This document shows, piece by piece, positions 44,721-55,635 of a DNA stretch of 64,000 nt. Origin of the DNA: Brienomyrus brachyistius (Eukaryota; Chordata; Actinopteri; Osteoglossiformes; Mormyridae); contig NW_026042852.1 in the NCBI RefSeq assembly GCF_023856365.1, forward strand, positions 1 to 64,000, in the 5' to 3' direction. The notes under the pieces are model-generated. The model was not told the DNA's origin, did not search any database, and saw only the letters and a program-made list of their open reading frames with translations. The position numbers and the translations under genes were made by a program. How positions within the stretch are numbered: position 1 is the first letter of the stretch; each line of letters begins with the position of its first letter.

Positions 44721-44792
44721 TATTAAAGCAACACCAGGGAGGTTTACATCTAGATCCTTAAAATGATCGACCTGCAATTCCACCTTGAAAAT
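44721..44792. repeat. 72-bp direct repeat, right copy
   Basis: See the left copy at 43392-43463. The two copies differ at a handful of positions (for example 'cctgatcc' against 'ctagatcc'). Confidence 0.75.
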
Positions 44793-45588
44793 CCAATTAC
44801 CATATAAAGGATACAAGATGTAAAGATGACAAATGACATGGCACACATTTGTTGTTTAGACTGTTGTGTCAGGTTAATTGAAAGCTGAAGGATCTTAGTG
44901 TTTACTAGTCTAAGTAACAGAATGTCTAAACACTGTGCTTGCCTTTATGGGTTTTTAAGCAGAACATATAGGTATAGAAACATATTAACATTACGTTTCA
45001 CGATTCACTGACTGGAGAATAGGAGAATATACACATCAATATTACTACTTAAGTTAACTAACCCTAATCCCAACCCCTATTGGCACGGAGCCCGCCAGGG
45101 TTCAGGTGAGATATAAATCTGTAATCTGTATCAATGGTTTTGCTATCCATACCCACCCTATTAATGTTAGCTTCCCAGGGTTTCTTGTTAGACAAGCTCT
45201 GTGTCTCTCTATACCCCCATTTACTGCACGACTGATTGTCCATTTATAAAGAATCAAATAGGGTGAAGATGGTTTTAGTTTACAATTACTCTGGAAGGTG
45301 ACCAGATTAAAAAAAACTAAATACCATGCCTACGTGTATGTAATCTCCATCACAGTCCCCATTTTCCCCATAATCCTCGTTTTGATAGTGCCAATTTGTG
45401 TAATGTGAGTTTTTTTTTTTTTTTAAAAACTGTTATAGAAGAACATACTGGATGCCACATGTGTACAATTACCCCTTTCTAATTAGTGGGGTCCGTTGTG
45501 TCAGCTACAGCCTTTACTAACATACACATAAGTATACAGTCTTACAGCACTTTTGTTTTCCTTTTGTATTTAATGGTTTTCCATTTAG
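44793..45588. other. Unassigned AT-rich DNA
   Basis: A 14-base T run lies at about 45411-45424. No gene recognised. Confidence 0.35.
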
Positions 45589-45945
45589 GGGGCAGCATGG
45601 TGGTGCAGTGGTTAGCACTGTTGCCTCACACCTCTAGGGCCCGGGTTCGAGTCTCCACCTGGGTCACATGTGTGTGGAGTTTGCATGTTCTACCCATGTC
45701 ATCGTGGGGTTTCCTCCGGGTACTCTGGTTTCCCCCACAGTCCAAAAACATGCTGAGGCTAATTGGAGTTGCTAAATTGCCCATAGGAGTGTATGCGTGA
45801 GTGAATAGTGTGTGAGTGTGCCCTGCGATGGGCTGGCCCGCCATCCTGAGTTGTTCCCTGTCTCGTGCCCATTGCTTCCGGGATAGGCTCCAGACCCCCC
45901 GCGATCCAGTAGGATAAGCGGTTTGGAAAATGGATGGATGGATGG
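45589..45945 (+). mobile_element. Full-length tRNA-derived SINE with (GGAT)n tail
   Basis: The head has A-box 'tggtgcagtggttagcac' and B-box 'gggttcgagtctcc', i.e. an internal pol III promoter. The body has 'gtgtggagtttgcatgttct', 'ggtttcccccacagtccaaa' and 'gcgatgggctggcccgccat'. The 3' end is 'gtaggataagcggtttggaa' with (atgg)n. Other copies lie at 13095-13376, 25190-25332, 56983-57337 and, inverted, 62978-63335. Confidence 0.85.
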
Positions 45946-46039
45946 ACAGTTTTCCATTTGAGGAATTAGCAAAAAACTGCAGTGCATGATGGGTAGAATC
46001 TAAAGGCTGCCTAACGCCCTTAATTTGTTTGCAATTTCG

Positions 46040-46220
46040 CCAGGTAGGCTACCTTCTTTAAACTGCGTTTTGCTAGACTACACATTTCGAGATGTTTTAT
46101 TGTAGTCTTGGTAAATATATATATATAGTTTAGCCTAACCCAGCCACTTAAGGGAGCAAGCCAGCTCAGGTAGGTGCCAGTCCCAAGCCCGGATTAATGG
46201 AGAGGGTTGGCGTCAAGAAA
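46040..46220. repeat. Inverted copy of 34250-34440
   Basis: 'ggtaggctaccttctttaaa', 'gtttagcctaacccagccac' and 'cccaagcccggattaatgga' are reverse complements of strings in 34250-34440. No coding content. Confidence 0.7.
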
Positions 46221-46297
46221 TAAAGAGAAATAAAGACAACTAATACTCCTAGTTTGCGAGATCTGACTGCAATGGCAGCACTGCTACAAGGGTGTGG

Positions 46298-46795
46298 ATA
46301 AATCTATACAAATATCACCTGCATGCACATTACTTCTTTTACAATAACCAACTCCTGATCCATACTGTTAGTCGTGAAAAAAAAAACTATCGTGTACATA
46401 GAGGCCCTGTGTAAAAAGATAACTGCCAAGGAAAAGATCAAAAACATTTATTTCAAGGATACAAAGTTTTTATGGTCATGTACAGTGTACAGTGCAATTC
46501 TTATTTGATTAACTTGAATGTCTCCACAGACTAGACGATTAAACAAATAAAGCAGCGCAACATTACAATAACTAATAACAAATAAACAAAGCTCACGAGT
46601 ACTATTACAGTATTTATATCATTTATTTAAACTTAATTTTACCAGGTAAATTAACTACAAAGCAGTTACCACTGCTTTACCTGCTTCTCGGGAGAAATAG
46701 CAGATATACGTCATGTATGTGACTAAATTCTTAAGCCAATAAGGGCAAAGTTGTGTCGTAATGGAGGCGGATCCAGTTTGTGCAGCCGGTTAAAG
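46298..46795. repeat. About 490-bp duplicated segment (partner at 20345-20850)
   Basis: Same order and orientation as 20345-20850, ending at 'gaggcggatccag'. Right after it the tRNA-like tandem array starts. Confidence 0.8.
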
Positions 46796-47010
46796 ACACT
46801 ACGGGCATGTAAATGGAGAACGAAATTATAGTTATAATTCGGCGTGTTCGCGAAAACGACTTCATTTATTTTCTTATTGATTTATCGACAGACCATCATA
46901 CTTTTTAGACGTTATAATAACAACACTCTATTGATCCCCAAAGAGAGAAATTCTCTCCTTGCCTGCCCCCTCTTACTGTCCATGATACACAAGCACATAT
47001 GTAGAAAAAC

Positions 47011-47102
47011 GTCAGCTTGGAAGCCAAGGCTGGACTTAACCTACTCTATTCTGGTATTCTGTTCTCCCAAGTAAGGCGTGGGTTCGAATCCAACTTCCGA
47101 CA
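47011..47102 (+). tRNA. tRNA-Leu-like pseudogene
   Basis: It starts 'gtcagcttgg', ends 'ggcgtgggttcgaatccaac' with 'ttccgaca', and contains 'ggctggacttaac', like the anticodon arm of class II tRNA-Leu genes (5' GTCAG..., 3' ...GGCGTGGGTTCGAATCCCACTTCTGAC-type end). The T stem has a mismatch (cca against the expected ccc), and the 5' half of the D arm is degenerate. Probably a pseudogene. Confidence 0.45.
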
Positions 47103-47405
47103 AAAGTTCTTCAATCGCTACAGCACAATTTGAGCCACTGATCGGCTTTAATTGCTTTGTTTTATTTTTGCGTTTCAGGCAAAACTACATAACACTTAAA
47201 GACACTTCGGGCATGCAAATGGAGAACGAAATTATAGTTATACCGAATCTCCTACACACAATACCAAGGTTACCAACTTTGGTCAGCTGGCAACCAGGCT
47301 CCAGTATCCCTTACATTTTAAGACAGGAAATATAAAATAATATAAATTATATAAAATATAATATAAATATAAATATAAATATATAAAATATATAAAATAT
47401 ATTTT

Positions 47406-47476
47406 TGGCCACAACCGGGATTCGAACCCCGGTCTCCCGTGTGAAAGGCGGCGATCTTACCACTACACTATCCAGC
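47406..47476 (-). tRNA. tRNA-like module 1 (Glu-UUC-like, pseudogene)
   Basis: The minus strand has an A-box 'tagtgtagtggtaagatc', an anticodon-loop-like 'ctttcac' and a perfect B-box 'ggttcgaatcc' in correct spacing. The T stem has one G-G mismatch, the D stem is poor, and the acceptor halves do not pair. It is therefore a tRNA-like sequence with an intact pol III box pair, not a convincing tRNA gene. It recurs four more times. Confidence 0.5.
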
Positions 47477-48169
47477 AACTATATAATATAAGGGAGATTT
47501 ACGGGAAAATACTAATACGGCGGGAAAGAGAAGTAAAATACGGTAGTTTCCCGGCCAAAACGGGAGACTTCAGCAAGCCCCCTACAGTCGGTCCGGCCCC
47601 TGTTCGCGTGTTCGCGAAAAACGACTTCATTTATTTTCTTATTGATTTATCGACAGATAAATTAATTATTATAACAACGTTATAATAACAACACTCTATT
47701 GATTACTGTCCATGATACACAATGACGAGACACATGTTCACTAATGACACATGTTCACTATTTTTCTCTTTATTAATTTATTAATTTTTCTCTATTTTTA
47801 TTTATCTTTCTCCTTTCTCGTTCCCGTAGATATATATTATTATACGGAGATTTACGGAGTCTTCAAAGACGGCTCCAGGATCACTGTTGCTGTGGTGTAG
47901 ATCAGCTGATCTGTAGTAGTCTTCTACGTACATCTTCTAGTAGACCTTCTGAGGGTACTTCACGCATTCTTGGTTTCCAGCTTAGCTTATTTCTTATTTC
48001 TCAGGTCAGCTGCTCTTGTATTCAGCCTACTAATATATATGGGGCTTGGTACCCAATCTCGGAATGTGGGGATGATGATATCTCCCCCCTGACCTGTCGT
48101 CCTGGCTCCCCCTTGTCGTAGCAATCGTGTTGTACCTCATCAATCTCTAGTTGTGATAGCAGTTGTTTC

Positions 48170-48240
48170 TGGCCACAACCGGGATTCGAACCCCGGTCTC
48201 CCGTGTGAAAGGCGGCGATCTTACCACTACACTATCCAGC
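48170..48240 (-). tRNA. tRNA-like module 2 (pseudogene)
   Basis: Identical to module 1 over its full length. The right flank 'aactatataatataagggag' is also shared, but the left flank differs ('agttgtttctgg'). Confidence 0.5.
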
Positions 48241-48932
48241 AACTATATAATATAAGGGAGATTTACGGGAAAATACTAATACGGGAGGACGGCGGGAAAG
48301 AGAAGTAAAATACGGTAGTTTCCCGGCCAAAACGGGAGACTTGACAGCTATGGCTGTCTCTGGCCACGCCCCCTACAGTCGGTCCGGCCCCTGTTCGCGT
48401 GTTCGCGAAAACGACTTCATTTATTTTCTTATTGATTTATCGACAGACTTTTTAGACGTTATAATAACAACACTCTATTGATCCCCCTCTTACTGTCCAT
48501 GATACACAATGACGAGACACATGTTCACTAATGACGAGAACTATTCTATTTTTCATGCCGGGGGTCCCATTTACAAATCTTGTTCTTGTTCTCTGCTTTC
48601 TCCTTTCTCGTTCCCGTCACACCAGATGCATGAGAGATGGAAACCTGGGATATTCAGTCGAATCAGATCAAATATGATGCTAAGTTAGTACTAAGTTAAA
48701 ATATGTTCCGCACTTGTAACATGCACCCATGATTTGGAACAGCAGCATACCTGTCAAGGTTTGGATTTGAAAATAAAGGAAATTTTCCGGCACCCGCCGT
48801 GAGCCATCCCACCACCGCAACCAGGCTCCAGTATCCCTTACATTTTAAGACAGGAAATATAAAATAATATAAATTATATAAAATATAATATAAATATAAA
48901 TATAAATATATAAAATATATAAAATATATTTT

Positions 48933-49003
48933 TGGCCACAACCGGGATTCGAACCCCGGTCTCCCGTGTGAAAGGCGGCGATCTTACCACTACACTATCC
49001 AGC
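48933..49003 (-). tRNA. tRNA-like module 3 (pseudogene)
   Basis: Same sequence as module 1, with the (aatata)n left flank of module 1. Confidence 0.5.
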
Positions 49004-49718
49004 AACTATATAATATAAGGGAGATTTACGGGAAAATACTAATACGGCGGGAAAGAGAAGTAAAATACGGTAGTTTCCCGGCCAAAACGGGAGACTTCAG
49101 CAGGCCCCCTACAGTCGGTCCGGCCCCTGTTCGCGTGTTCGCGAAAACGACTTCATTTATTTTCTTATTGATTTATCGACAGATAAATTAATTATTATAA
49201 CAACGTTATAATAACAACACTCTATTGATTACTGTCCATGATACACAATGACGAGACACATGTTCACTAATGACGAGAACTATTCTATTTTTCTCTTTAT
49301 TAATTTATTAATTTTTCTCTATTTTTATTTTTATTTTTATCTTTCTCCTTTCTCGTTCCCGTAGATATATATTATTATACGGAGATTTACGGAGTCTTCA
49401 AAGACGGCTCCAGGATCACTGTTGCTGTGGTGTAGATCAGCTGATCTGTAGTAGTCTTCTACGTACATCTTCTAGTAGACCTTCTGAGGGTACTTCACGC
49501 ATTCTTGGTCGGAGGGTCCAGGTTTCCAGCTTAGCTTATTTCTTATTTCTCAGGTCAGCTGCTCTTGTATTCAGCCTACTAATATATATGGGGCTTGGTA
49601 CCCAATCTCGGAATGTGGGGATGATGATATCTCCCCCCTGACCTGTCGTCCTGGCTCCCCCTTGTCGTAGCAATCGTGTTGTACCTCATCAATCTCTAGT
49701 TGTGATAGCAGTTGTTTC

Positions 49719-49789
49719 TGGCCACAACCGGGATTCGAACCCCGGTCTCCCGTGTGAAAGGCGGCGATCTTACCACTACACTATCCAGC
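49719..49789 (-). tRNA. tRNA-like module 4 (pseudogene)
   Basis: Same sequence as module 2, including its left flank. A (ta)n expansion follows at 49799-49824. Confidence 0.5.
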
Positions 49790-50149
49790 AACTATATAAT
49801 ATAATATATATATATATATATATTATAAGGGAGATTTACGGGAAAATAATACGGGAGGACGGCGGGAAAGAGAAGTAAAATACGGTAGTTTCCCGGCCAA
49901 AACGGGAGACTTGACAGCTATGGTCAGCAGGCTGTCTCTGGCCACGCCCCCTACAGTCGGTCCGGCCCCTGGCTTTTCCAGCGTGTTCGCGAAAACGACT
50001 TCATTTATTTTCTTATTGATTTATCGACAGACCATCATACTTTTTAGACGTTATAATAACAACACTCTATTGATCCCCAAAGAGAGAAATTCTCTCCTTG
50101 CCTGCCCCCTCTTACTGTCCATGATACACAAGCACATATGTAGAAAAAC

Positions 50150-50241
50150 GTCAGCTTGGAAGCCAAGGCTGGACTTAACCTACTCTATTCTGGTATTCTG
50201 TTCTCCCAAGTAAGGCCTGGGTTCGAATCCAACTTCCGACA
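50150..50241 (+). tRNA. tRNA-Leu-like pseudogene, second copy
   Basis: Duplicate of 47011-47102 with one visible change in the variable/T-arm region (ggcctggg against ggcgtggg), which further weakens the T stem. Confidence 0.4.
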
Positions 50242-50544
50242 AAAGTTCTTCAATCGCTACAGCACAATTTGAGCCACTGATCGGCTTTAATTGCTTTGTT
50301 TTATTTTTGCGTTTCAGGCAAAACTACATAACACTTAAAGACACTTCGGGCATGCAAATGGAGAACGAAATTATAGTTATACCGAATCTCCTACACACAA
50401 TACCAAGGTTACCAACTTTGGTCAGCTGGCAACCAGGCTCCAGTATCCCTTACATTTTAAGACAGGAAATATAAAATAATATAAATTATATAAAATATAA
50501 TATAAATATAAATATAAATATATAAAATATATAAAATATATTTT

Positions 50545-50615
50545 TGGCCACAACCGGGATTCGAACCTCGGTCTCCCGTGTGAAAGGCGGCGATCTTACC
50601 ACTACACTATCCAGC
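50545..50615 (-). tRNA. tRNA-like module 5 (pseudogene)
   Basis: Like module 1 but with one change in the T stem ('cctcgg' on the plus strand instead of 'ccccgg'). Confidence 0.45.
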
Positions 50616-51211
50616 AACTATATAATATAAGGGAGATTTACGGGAAAATACTAATACGGGAGGACGGCGGGAAAGAGAAGTAAAATACGGTAGTTTCCCG
50701 GCCAAAACGGGAGACTTGACAGCTATGGCTGTCTCTGGCCACGCCCCCTACAGTCGGTCCGGCCCCTGTTCGCGTGTTCGCGAAAACGACTTCATTTATT
50801 TTCTTATTGATTTATCGACAGACTTTTTAGACGTTATAATAACAACACTCTATTGATCCCCCTCTTACTGTCCATGATACACAATGACGAGACACATGTT
50901 CACTAATGACGAGAACTATTCTATTTTTCATGCCGGGGGTCCTTCAAATCTTACATTTACAAATCTTGTTCTTGTTCTCTGCTTTCTCCTTTCTCGTTCC
51001 CGTAGATATATATTATTATACGGAGATTTACGGAGTCTTCAAAGACGGTCCAGCTCAAGGATCACTGTTGCTGTGGTGTAGATCAGCTGATCTGTAGTAG
51101 TCTTCTACGTACATCTTCTAGTAGACCTTCTGAGGGTACTTCACGCATTCTTGGTCGGAGGGTCCAGGTTTCCAGCTTAGCTTATTTCTTATTTCTCAGG
51201 TCAGCTGCTCT

Positions 51212-51722
51212 TGTTTGGGATGTGCTTGACCGGCGTATACGACAGCGTGTACCAGTTCCCACTAATATCCAACAACTTCGCACAGCCATTGAAGAGGAGT
51301 GGACCAACATTCCACAGGCCACAATTGACAATCTGATAAACTCTATGCGAAGAAGATGTGTTGCATTGCATGAGGCAAATGGTGGTCACACCAGATACTG
51401 ACCGGTTCTGAGTCCCCAGACCCCCAATAAAGCAAAAAACTGCACATTCCAGGGTGGCCTTTTATTGTGGGCAGTATAAGGTACACCTGTGCACTACCCA
51501 TGATGTCAGATCAGCATCTTGATGTGGCACACCTGTGAGGTGGGATGGATTATCTCAGCAAAGCAGAAGTGCTCACTATCACACATTTAGACTGATTTGT
51601 GAGAAATGTTTGAGAGAAATGGTAATATTGTGTATCTGGAATGAATTGTAGGTCTTTAAGTCCATCTCATGAAAAATGGGAGCAGAAACAAGAGTGTTGC
51701 GTTTATATTTTTGTTCAGTATA
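51212..51722 (+). mobile_element. Tc1-like transposon 3' end, 5'-truncated
   Basis: Starts inside the transposase C-terminus ('WDVLDRRIRQRVPVPTNIQQ') and runs through 'EANGGHTRY' and the full right TIR to 'ttgttcagta'. It is nearly identical to 38625-39130 (for example one base change at 51369). It forms the right border of the tRNA-like array. Confidence 0.85.
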
Positions 51723-51789
51723 GAATAAGCCCAGATTTATGTTTATTCAGTGGAGATAAGTACAACCTCTAAAGATAGGCCTACACCCG

Positions 51790-54088
51790 TTTTGGCAGTG
51801 TCTCCGGATCCCATGACAAATAATGCCTTCAGTACATCCTCCTCAACCCACACTGAAAGCAGAAGTGCTATGGGCTTTGCAAACGGTTTGCCGACATCAC
51901 TCCTATACGTCCAATGATGACATTCACACCGTCTCCAGGGTGATGTTCCCTGACTCGCAGGGTCACTTGTGGTAAAGATAAAACCGCTTTTCTTGCGCGA
52001 TTTGGACTCGCTCCATATATTAAAAGGGAGCTTCGTTGTCATGTTTGACGTAAGTATGAACAGGACCATCAAAAGAAAACAACTGGATGTGCATGTCAGG
52101 TATTGGGTGAATTATGAGAATGGCTCTCGAGTGCAGTCCTGGTTCTGGGATCACAGTACATGAGCCACTCCACCGCTGAAGACTTACTGGAGAAGTTTAA
52201 GGTAAGCCATTCAATAACATTTAAACTCATTAACGAACCCATGATTTTTAAATATCCATGGTTTATCTTTACATGTGTTTAAATGGGAGAACCATATTTA
52301 TTGGTAAGCATATTTTAAAGATTTTATTGCTGCTTCATGGCTTTTGCTGCAAAAAAAATAGTTCATTGAGGAAATAGAATGTTTAAGTGTTGTGTAGCAA
52401 CATGTACAGCTGTTGTACAGGCAAAAACTCTGGCTCAGTCCAAAGGAGGTGGATATAGGAATGGCTGTCATCAAGGTGGGACTTCTGTGAATTCACTGGT
52501 ATCTTTACATACAAATGTATCAAACAATTGTGAAGTAAAAAATATGTGAATAACATGGAGTTTGAGCTGGTTTGATATGTACAGCTGAGGTAGTGTTAAC
52601 CTTGGGCTGAGTGTGCAGAAAGATTCTGGAAATTTGACAAACCATCTTTTTGTCAGAGACAGTCAGGAGCCAAAGGCAGTGGAAGTGACCTTGGTGTCCT
52701 TCAGATTAAAAAAAATTGCCAGATTGTGCTCTCAAAAATGTGCAAAAAGGCCTTGGATAAATGCCCTCTGAAGTACTCGATTGTACATGAGATGACGTGC
52801 TTGGACCCAAACAAAATGCACACCAGCCAGATAACTGCCAGCAGAAAAGGAGAAATCTCATGCAGAAGTTTGCGCAGGAGAATCGGTTGGCAGGCAGGAT
52901 ATCTGCTGGTAAATCATAGGATAAGAATAGGATAGTTCAGAATATTATTTTTAAATTATGCTTTTCTTTTTTCACATCTAACTGAATCAGGGACGGATTA
53001 CAAACCGGGTTAGCGGGGCCGCTGCCCAGGGGCCCTTGGGGTGCAGGGGGCCCGTGGGCCCCAAGCCCAAAACAATTTGCAACGCTTATCAGCAATGTAT
53101 TTTCGTTTGTCTATTTTAGAGGGCCTACATTCTTTGATCCTCTGCCTACAAGGTCCCCTGACCCTATAGGGAGGGTGTTTGGCTGCCAAGGGCCCTTGAC
53201 TTGTGGTGGTTGTGGTGGTGGTGCAGGTGGTGGTGGTGGGGGGGGGCCTCGCGAACGTTTTACCCAGGGGCCCACACAACCCATAATCCGTCCCTGAACT
53301 GAATAGTGTTAACACGTAGATTTTAGCAGTATTTAGAAGACCGACTCTTGGTGTTTGAAAAGAAGCATCAGCCCAGTTATATTTTCTTTGATGAGCCTAG
53401 AGATATCTCAAGATTAAATTAAAATGATTGCACATTTATGGTATCATAGGAAAATTGGGTTATAAATCACTTTCCTATTCTACATGTGATTCTGTGTATT
53501 GACATTGTTGATCTGCATCTAATCTACTGTAATTAATGTAATTACAGGTGATGCAATATCCCAGCAGTCTGATAATCACCTGCACAATGAGGCAAAAGGC
53601 TTGGATTTTATATCCTTCATTCCTTCAGCACCATCCAAAGTTGATGTCTTTTTACATCAAAAAGTTAGTGGGCCTTATCCTGACCTCTGGATGTTCTGCA
53701 AGAACTTGCTGCTGCTGTCCTATGGGCAAGCCGAAGTGGAACGAATAGAGGTGGAGACCTGCAACTTATCAGAGGAAACAGTTGTTGCACAGAGGCTTAT
53801 ATGCGACCATGTCAGAGTGTGTGGGGGAGCAACCAAAGCGCCTCTGACCAAAGGTGAAAGATGAGCGAAAAGCAAAAAAGAAAACTTGAGGAACTCAAGA
53901 GGAAGAGAGTCTCACTGGAAAGTGTATGTGAGAGTTTACAAAAGGATGCTGAGCACATGGCAGAGGAAGCAGAGAGTGCTGCTGGAACCAAAAGGGCAAC
54001 ATTACTTACCAAGTCCAATACTCTGAGCCGACGAGCGAAGGAGGAGAAAGAGCAGTTGGTGGTCTTAAATGCAGATACTGAAGAATAG
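51790..54088 (+). pseudogene. Decayed hAT-like transposase-derived coding relic
   Basis: Several plus-strand blocks in different frames match, in order, one fish hAT-like protein family: 'LKAEVLWALQTVCRHHSY' and 'SRVMFPDSQG' (about 51850-51960); 'FVVMFDVSMNRTIKRKQLD' and 'VHVRYW' (about 52025-52105); 'MSHSTAEDLLEKFK' before a GT (about 52160-52201); 'KKALDKCPLKYSIVHEMTCL' (about 52740-52805); 'NLLLLSYGQAEVERIEVETC' with 'VVAQRLICDHVRVCGGATK' (about 53700-53845); and a charged coiled-coil tail, 'KKRKLEELKRKRVSLESVCE' to 'SRRAKEEKEQLVVLNADTEE' (53872-54088). The central catalytic part is largely missing and frames shift between blocks. A 309-bp MITE interrupts it. It is either a dead transposon or a dead copy of a domesticated gene. 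Confidence 0.7.
52988..53296. mobile_element. 309-bp hAT-type MITE with perfect 8-bp target duplication
   Basis: The termini are 'cagggacggatta' and its near reverse complement 'taatccgtccctg'. The flanks 52980-52987 and 53297-53304 are both 'aactgaat'. The interior is rich in ggggccc runs and has a 'tggtggtggtgg' tract. It lies inside the relic at 51790-54088 and is therefore younger than it. Confidence 0.9.
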
Positions 54089-55635
54089 GCTACTGAACTG
54101 TGACTCCTAACACATCAAGAGTGAATCGGTGGAAACAAAAATATTTAGGTTCTTTGCATTTTTGGAGTATTTTACTTTCTGTGCCTGTTTGTACATTGTT
54201 CACAGCCATAATACTTTATAATTACAAGGTAGTTTTATGTTAGAGCTCTTGCTCCAATAAATATGTGCCTTGTAATTAACTAAATTCTAGGCTATTCAGT
54301 TTTTTTTGCCCTCGTGATGGTCGTGGGTTGTGAAAAAAGCCTTCTTCTTAGGGGTACCGCTGGGGCCAGCCGGGCGTATGTCGTGGCTTCAGTGAGTACT
54401 TATGTTTGTCATGCTGCCTGTGTACTTTATAGCGGCACAACATATTTCTGCAAATTGCATGCGTCAAATTGTCTGTCTCTCTTAAAAAATATGAAGTGTC
54501 ACCAAAATTTTAAACGGGGAATCAATCTCAATGAAAAATATTCGTCAAGTAACGTTTCTAAAATAATATAGACATACTAATAATTATATATTAATAAATC
54601 GGATGAACGATGCATCCCAAATTGTATCCGCTGCGCACTTCTTAATCAGGGCAATCGCATCGTGGAGGTTTCTGCAGACGCCCAAAAAGACTTACTTAAG
54701 AAAACTGTTGCATGATAATTTGTACCATTTTCAAGGGTGGGGGGCGTGCAGTAGATGCCCCCTTTATTTTTGTGCTTCTGCCGTTCAAACCGAGCAGCAC
54801 TGAGTTTGTCATGGCACCTGACGCCAAATCTACTGCTTAGCTGCTACAGACAGAACTATCTTCAAATCACCACTAGGGGGTGTCAATGCTGCAGCTTCGT
54901 TCTATGGTTGATCTTTTTCAAAGACAGTTTTTTTTCTCTCTCTCCACATAATCAACTTAACTGATTAGCGTGCTTTCATAGTAATGGTTTTTAATCCGTG
55001 TTAATCTTCTGAACAATGACTAGTAAAGGTTCTATGAGGTTGTCCTACTTACTATGGATTTTAAGTTTTTTATCAAGGTGTTAAAACGTACCACAGTTGC
55101 CAGTCCTGTGTTTTATGTCTAGCAATTTGTACAGTTTCTTCAGTATAAACACATGCCATGATCTGTGAGAATCTCCTCCAGAACTCTGCATTTCCTCAAG
55201 ATCTTTTTGTAATATTGCATCATGGCACTGCTCAGAACAACACAGATGGTGCATAACAACACAAGGGAGTACAAGACAACATGGTGCAGAAACAGTGCGA
55301 TACAAAGCAGGACAAAACTGGATGATACGTGGTCAGTGGTGGATAAAGTGCAGTAACAGCTGTACAGTGCAGCTGCCGTGGAAATGACTGTTACAGGGGA
55401 TGCAAAAGCTGCAGGTTTGAATTGTTTGGCGAATGAAGCTGTTCATGAATCTGCTAGTCAGTGTTTGTGGATGGTGGTCAGAGTCCTGGATTATAGACTG
55501 AACCTTGTTACTGTGGCAGTTAAAGTACAGCTGGTCAATGGAGGGCAGTTCAGTGCGAATGATGTTCTTAACAGACTTCGCAATGTACTGCCTTCCTGTC
55601 ATGTGGCTCCACCATACCATAGTACTACTGTAAGA
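54089..55635. other. Unassigned DNA
   Basis: No gene recognised. 55080-55600 resembles the 3' untranslated part of a fish LINE ('agagtcctggattatagact', 'gttcatgaatctgctagtca'), but the match is weak. Confidence 0.35.

Larger units (their letters stand above)
46793..51211. repeat. Mosaic macro-tandem array with tRNA-like modules
   Basis: Six blocks begin with 'gcgtgttcgcgaaaacgact' (46.84, 47.61, 48.39, 49.13, 49.98, 50.77 kb), a spacing of about 740-850 bp. Units contain 'ttgatttatcgacag', 'acgttataataacaacactc', an (aatata)n stretch, a minus-strand tRNA-like module, and 'aagggagatttacgggaaaa' with 'tttcccggccaaaacgggag'. Some units carry an extra block with a plus-strand tRNA-Leu-like module (47011-47102, 50150-50241), others a 'gatatatattattatacgga' block. 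Units are near-identical but differ by block-sized insertions and deletions. The array ends abruptly at a Tc1 fragment. Confidence 0.85.

Noticed and set aside
47406..50615. Five functional tRNA-Glu genes
   Set aside because: A and B boxes are good, but the D stem, one T-stem pair and the acceptor stem do not fold. Treated as tRNA-like pseudogenes.
53812..54018. Serine/leucine-rich minus-strand frame
   Set aside because: Shadow of the plus-strand coiled-coil tail of the hAT-like relic.
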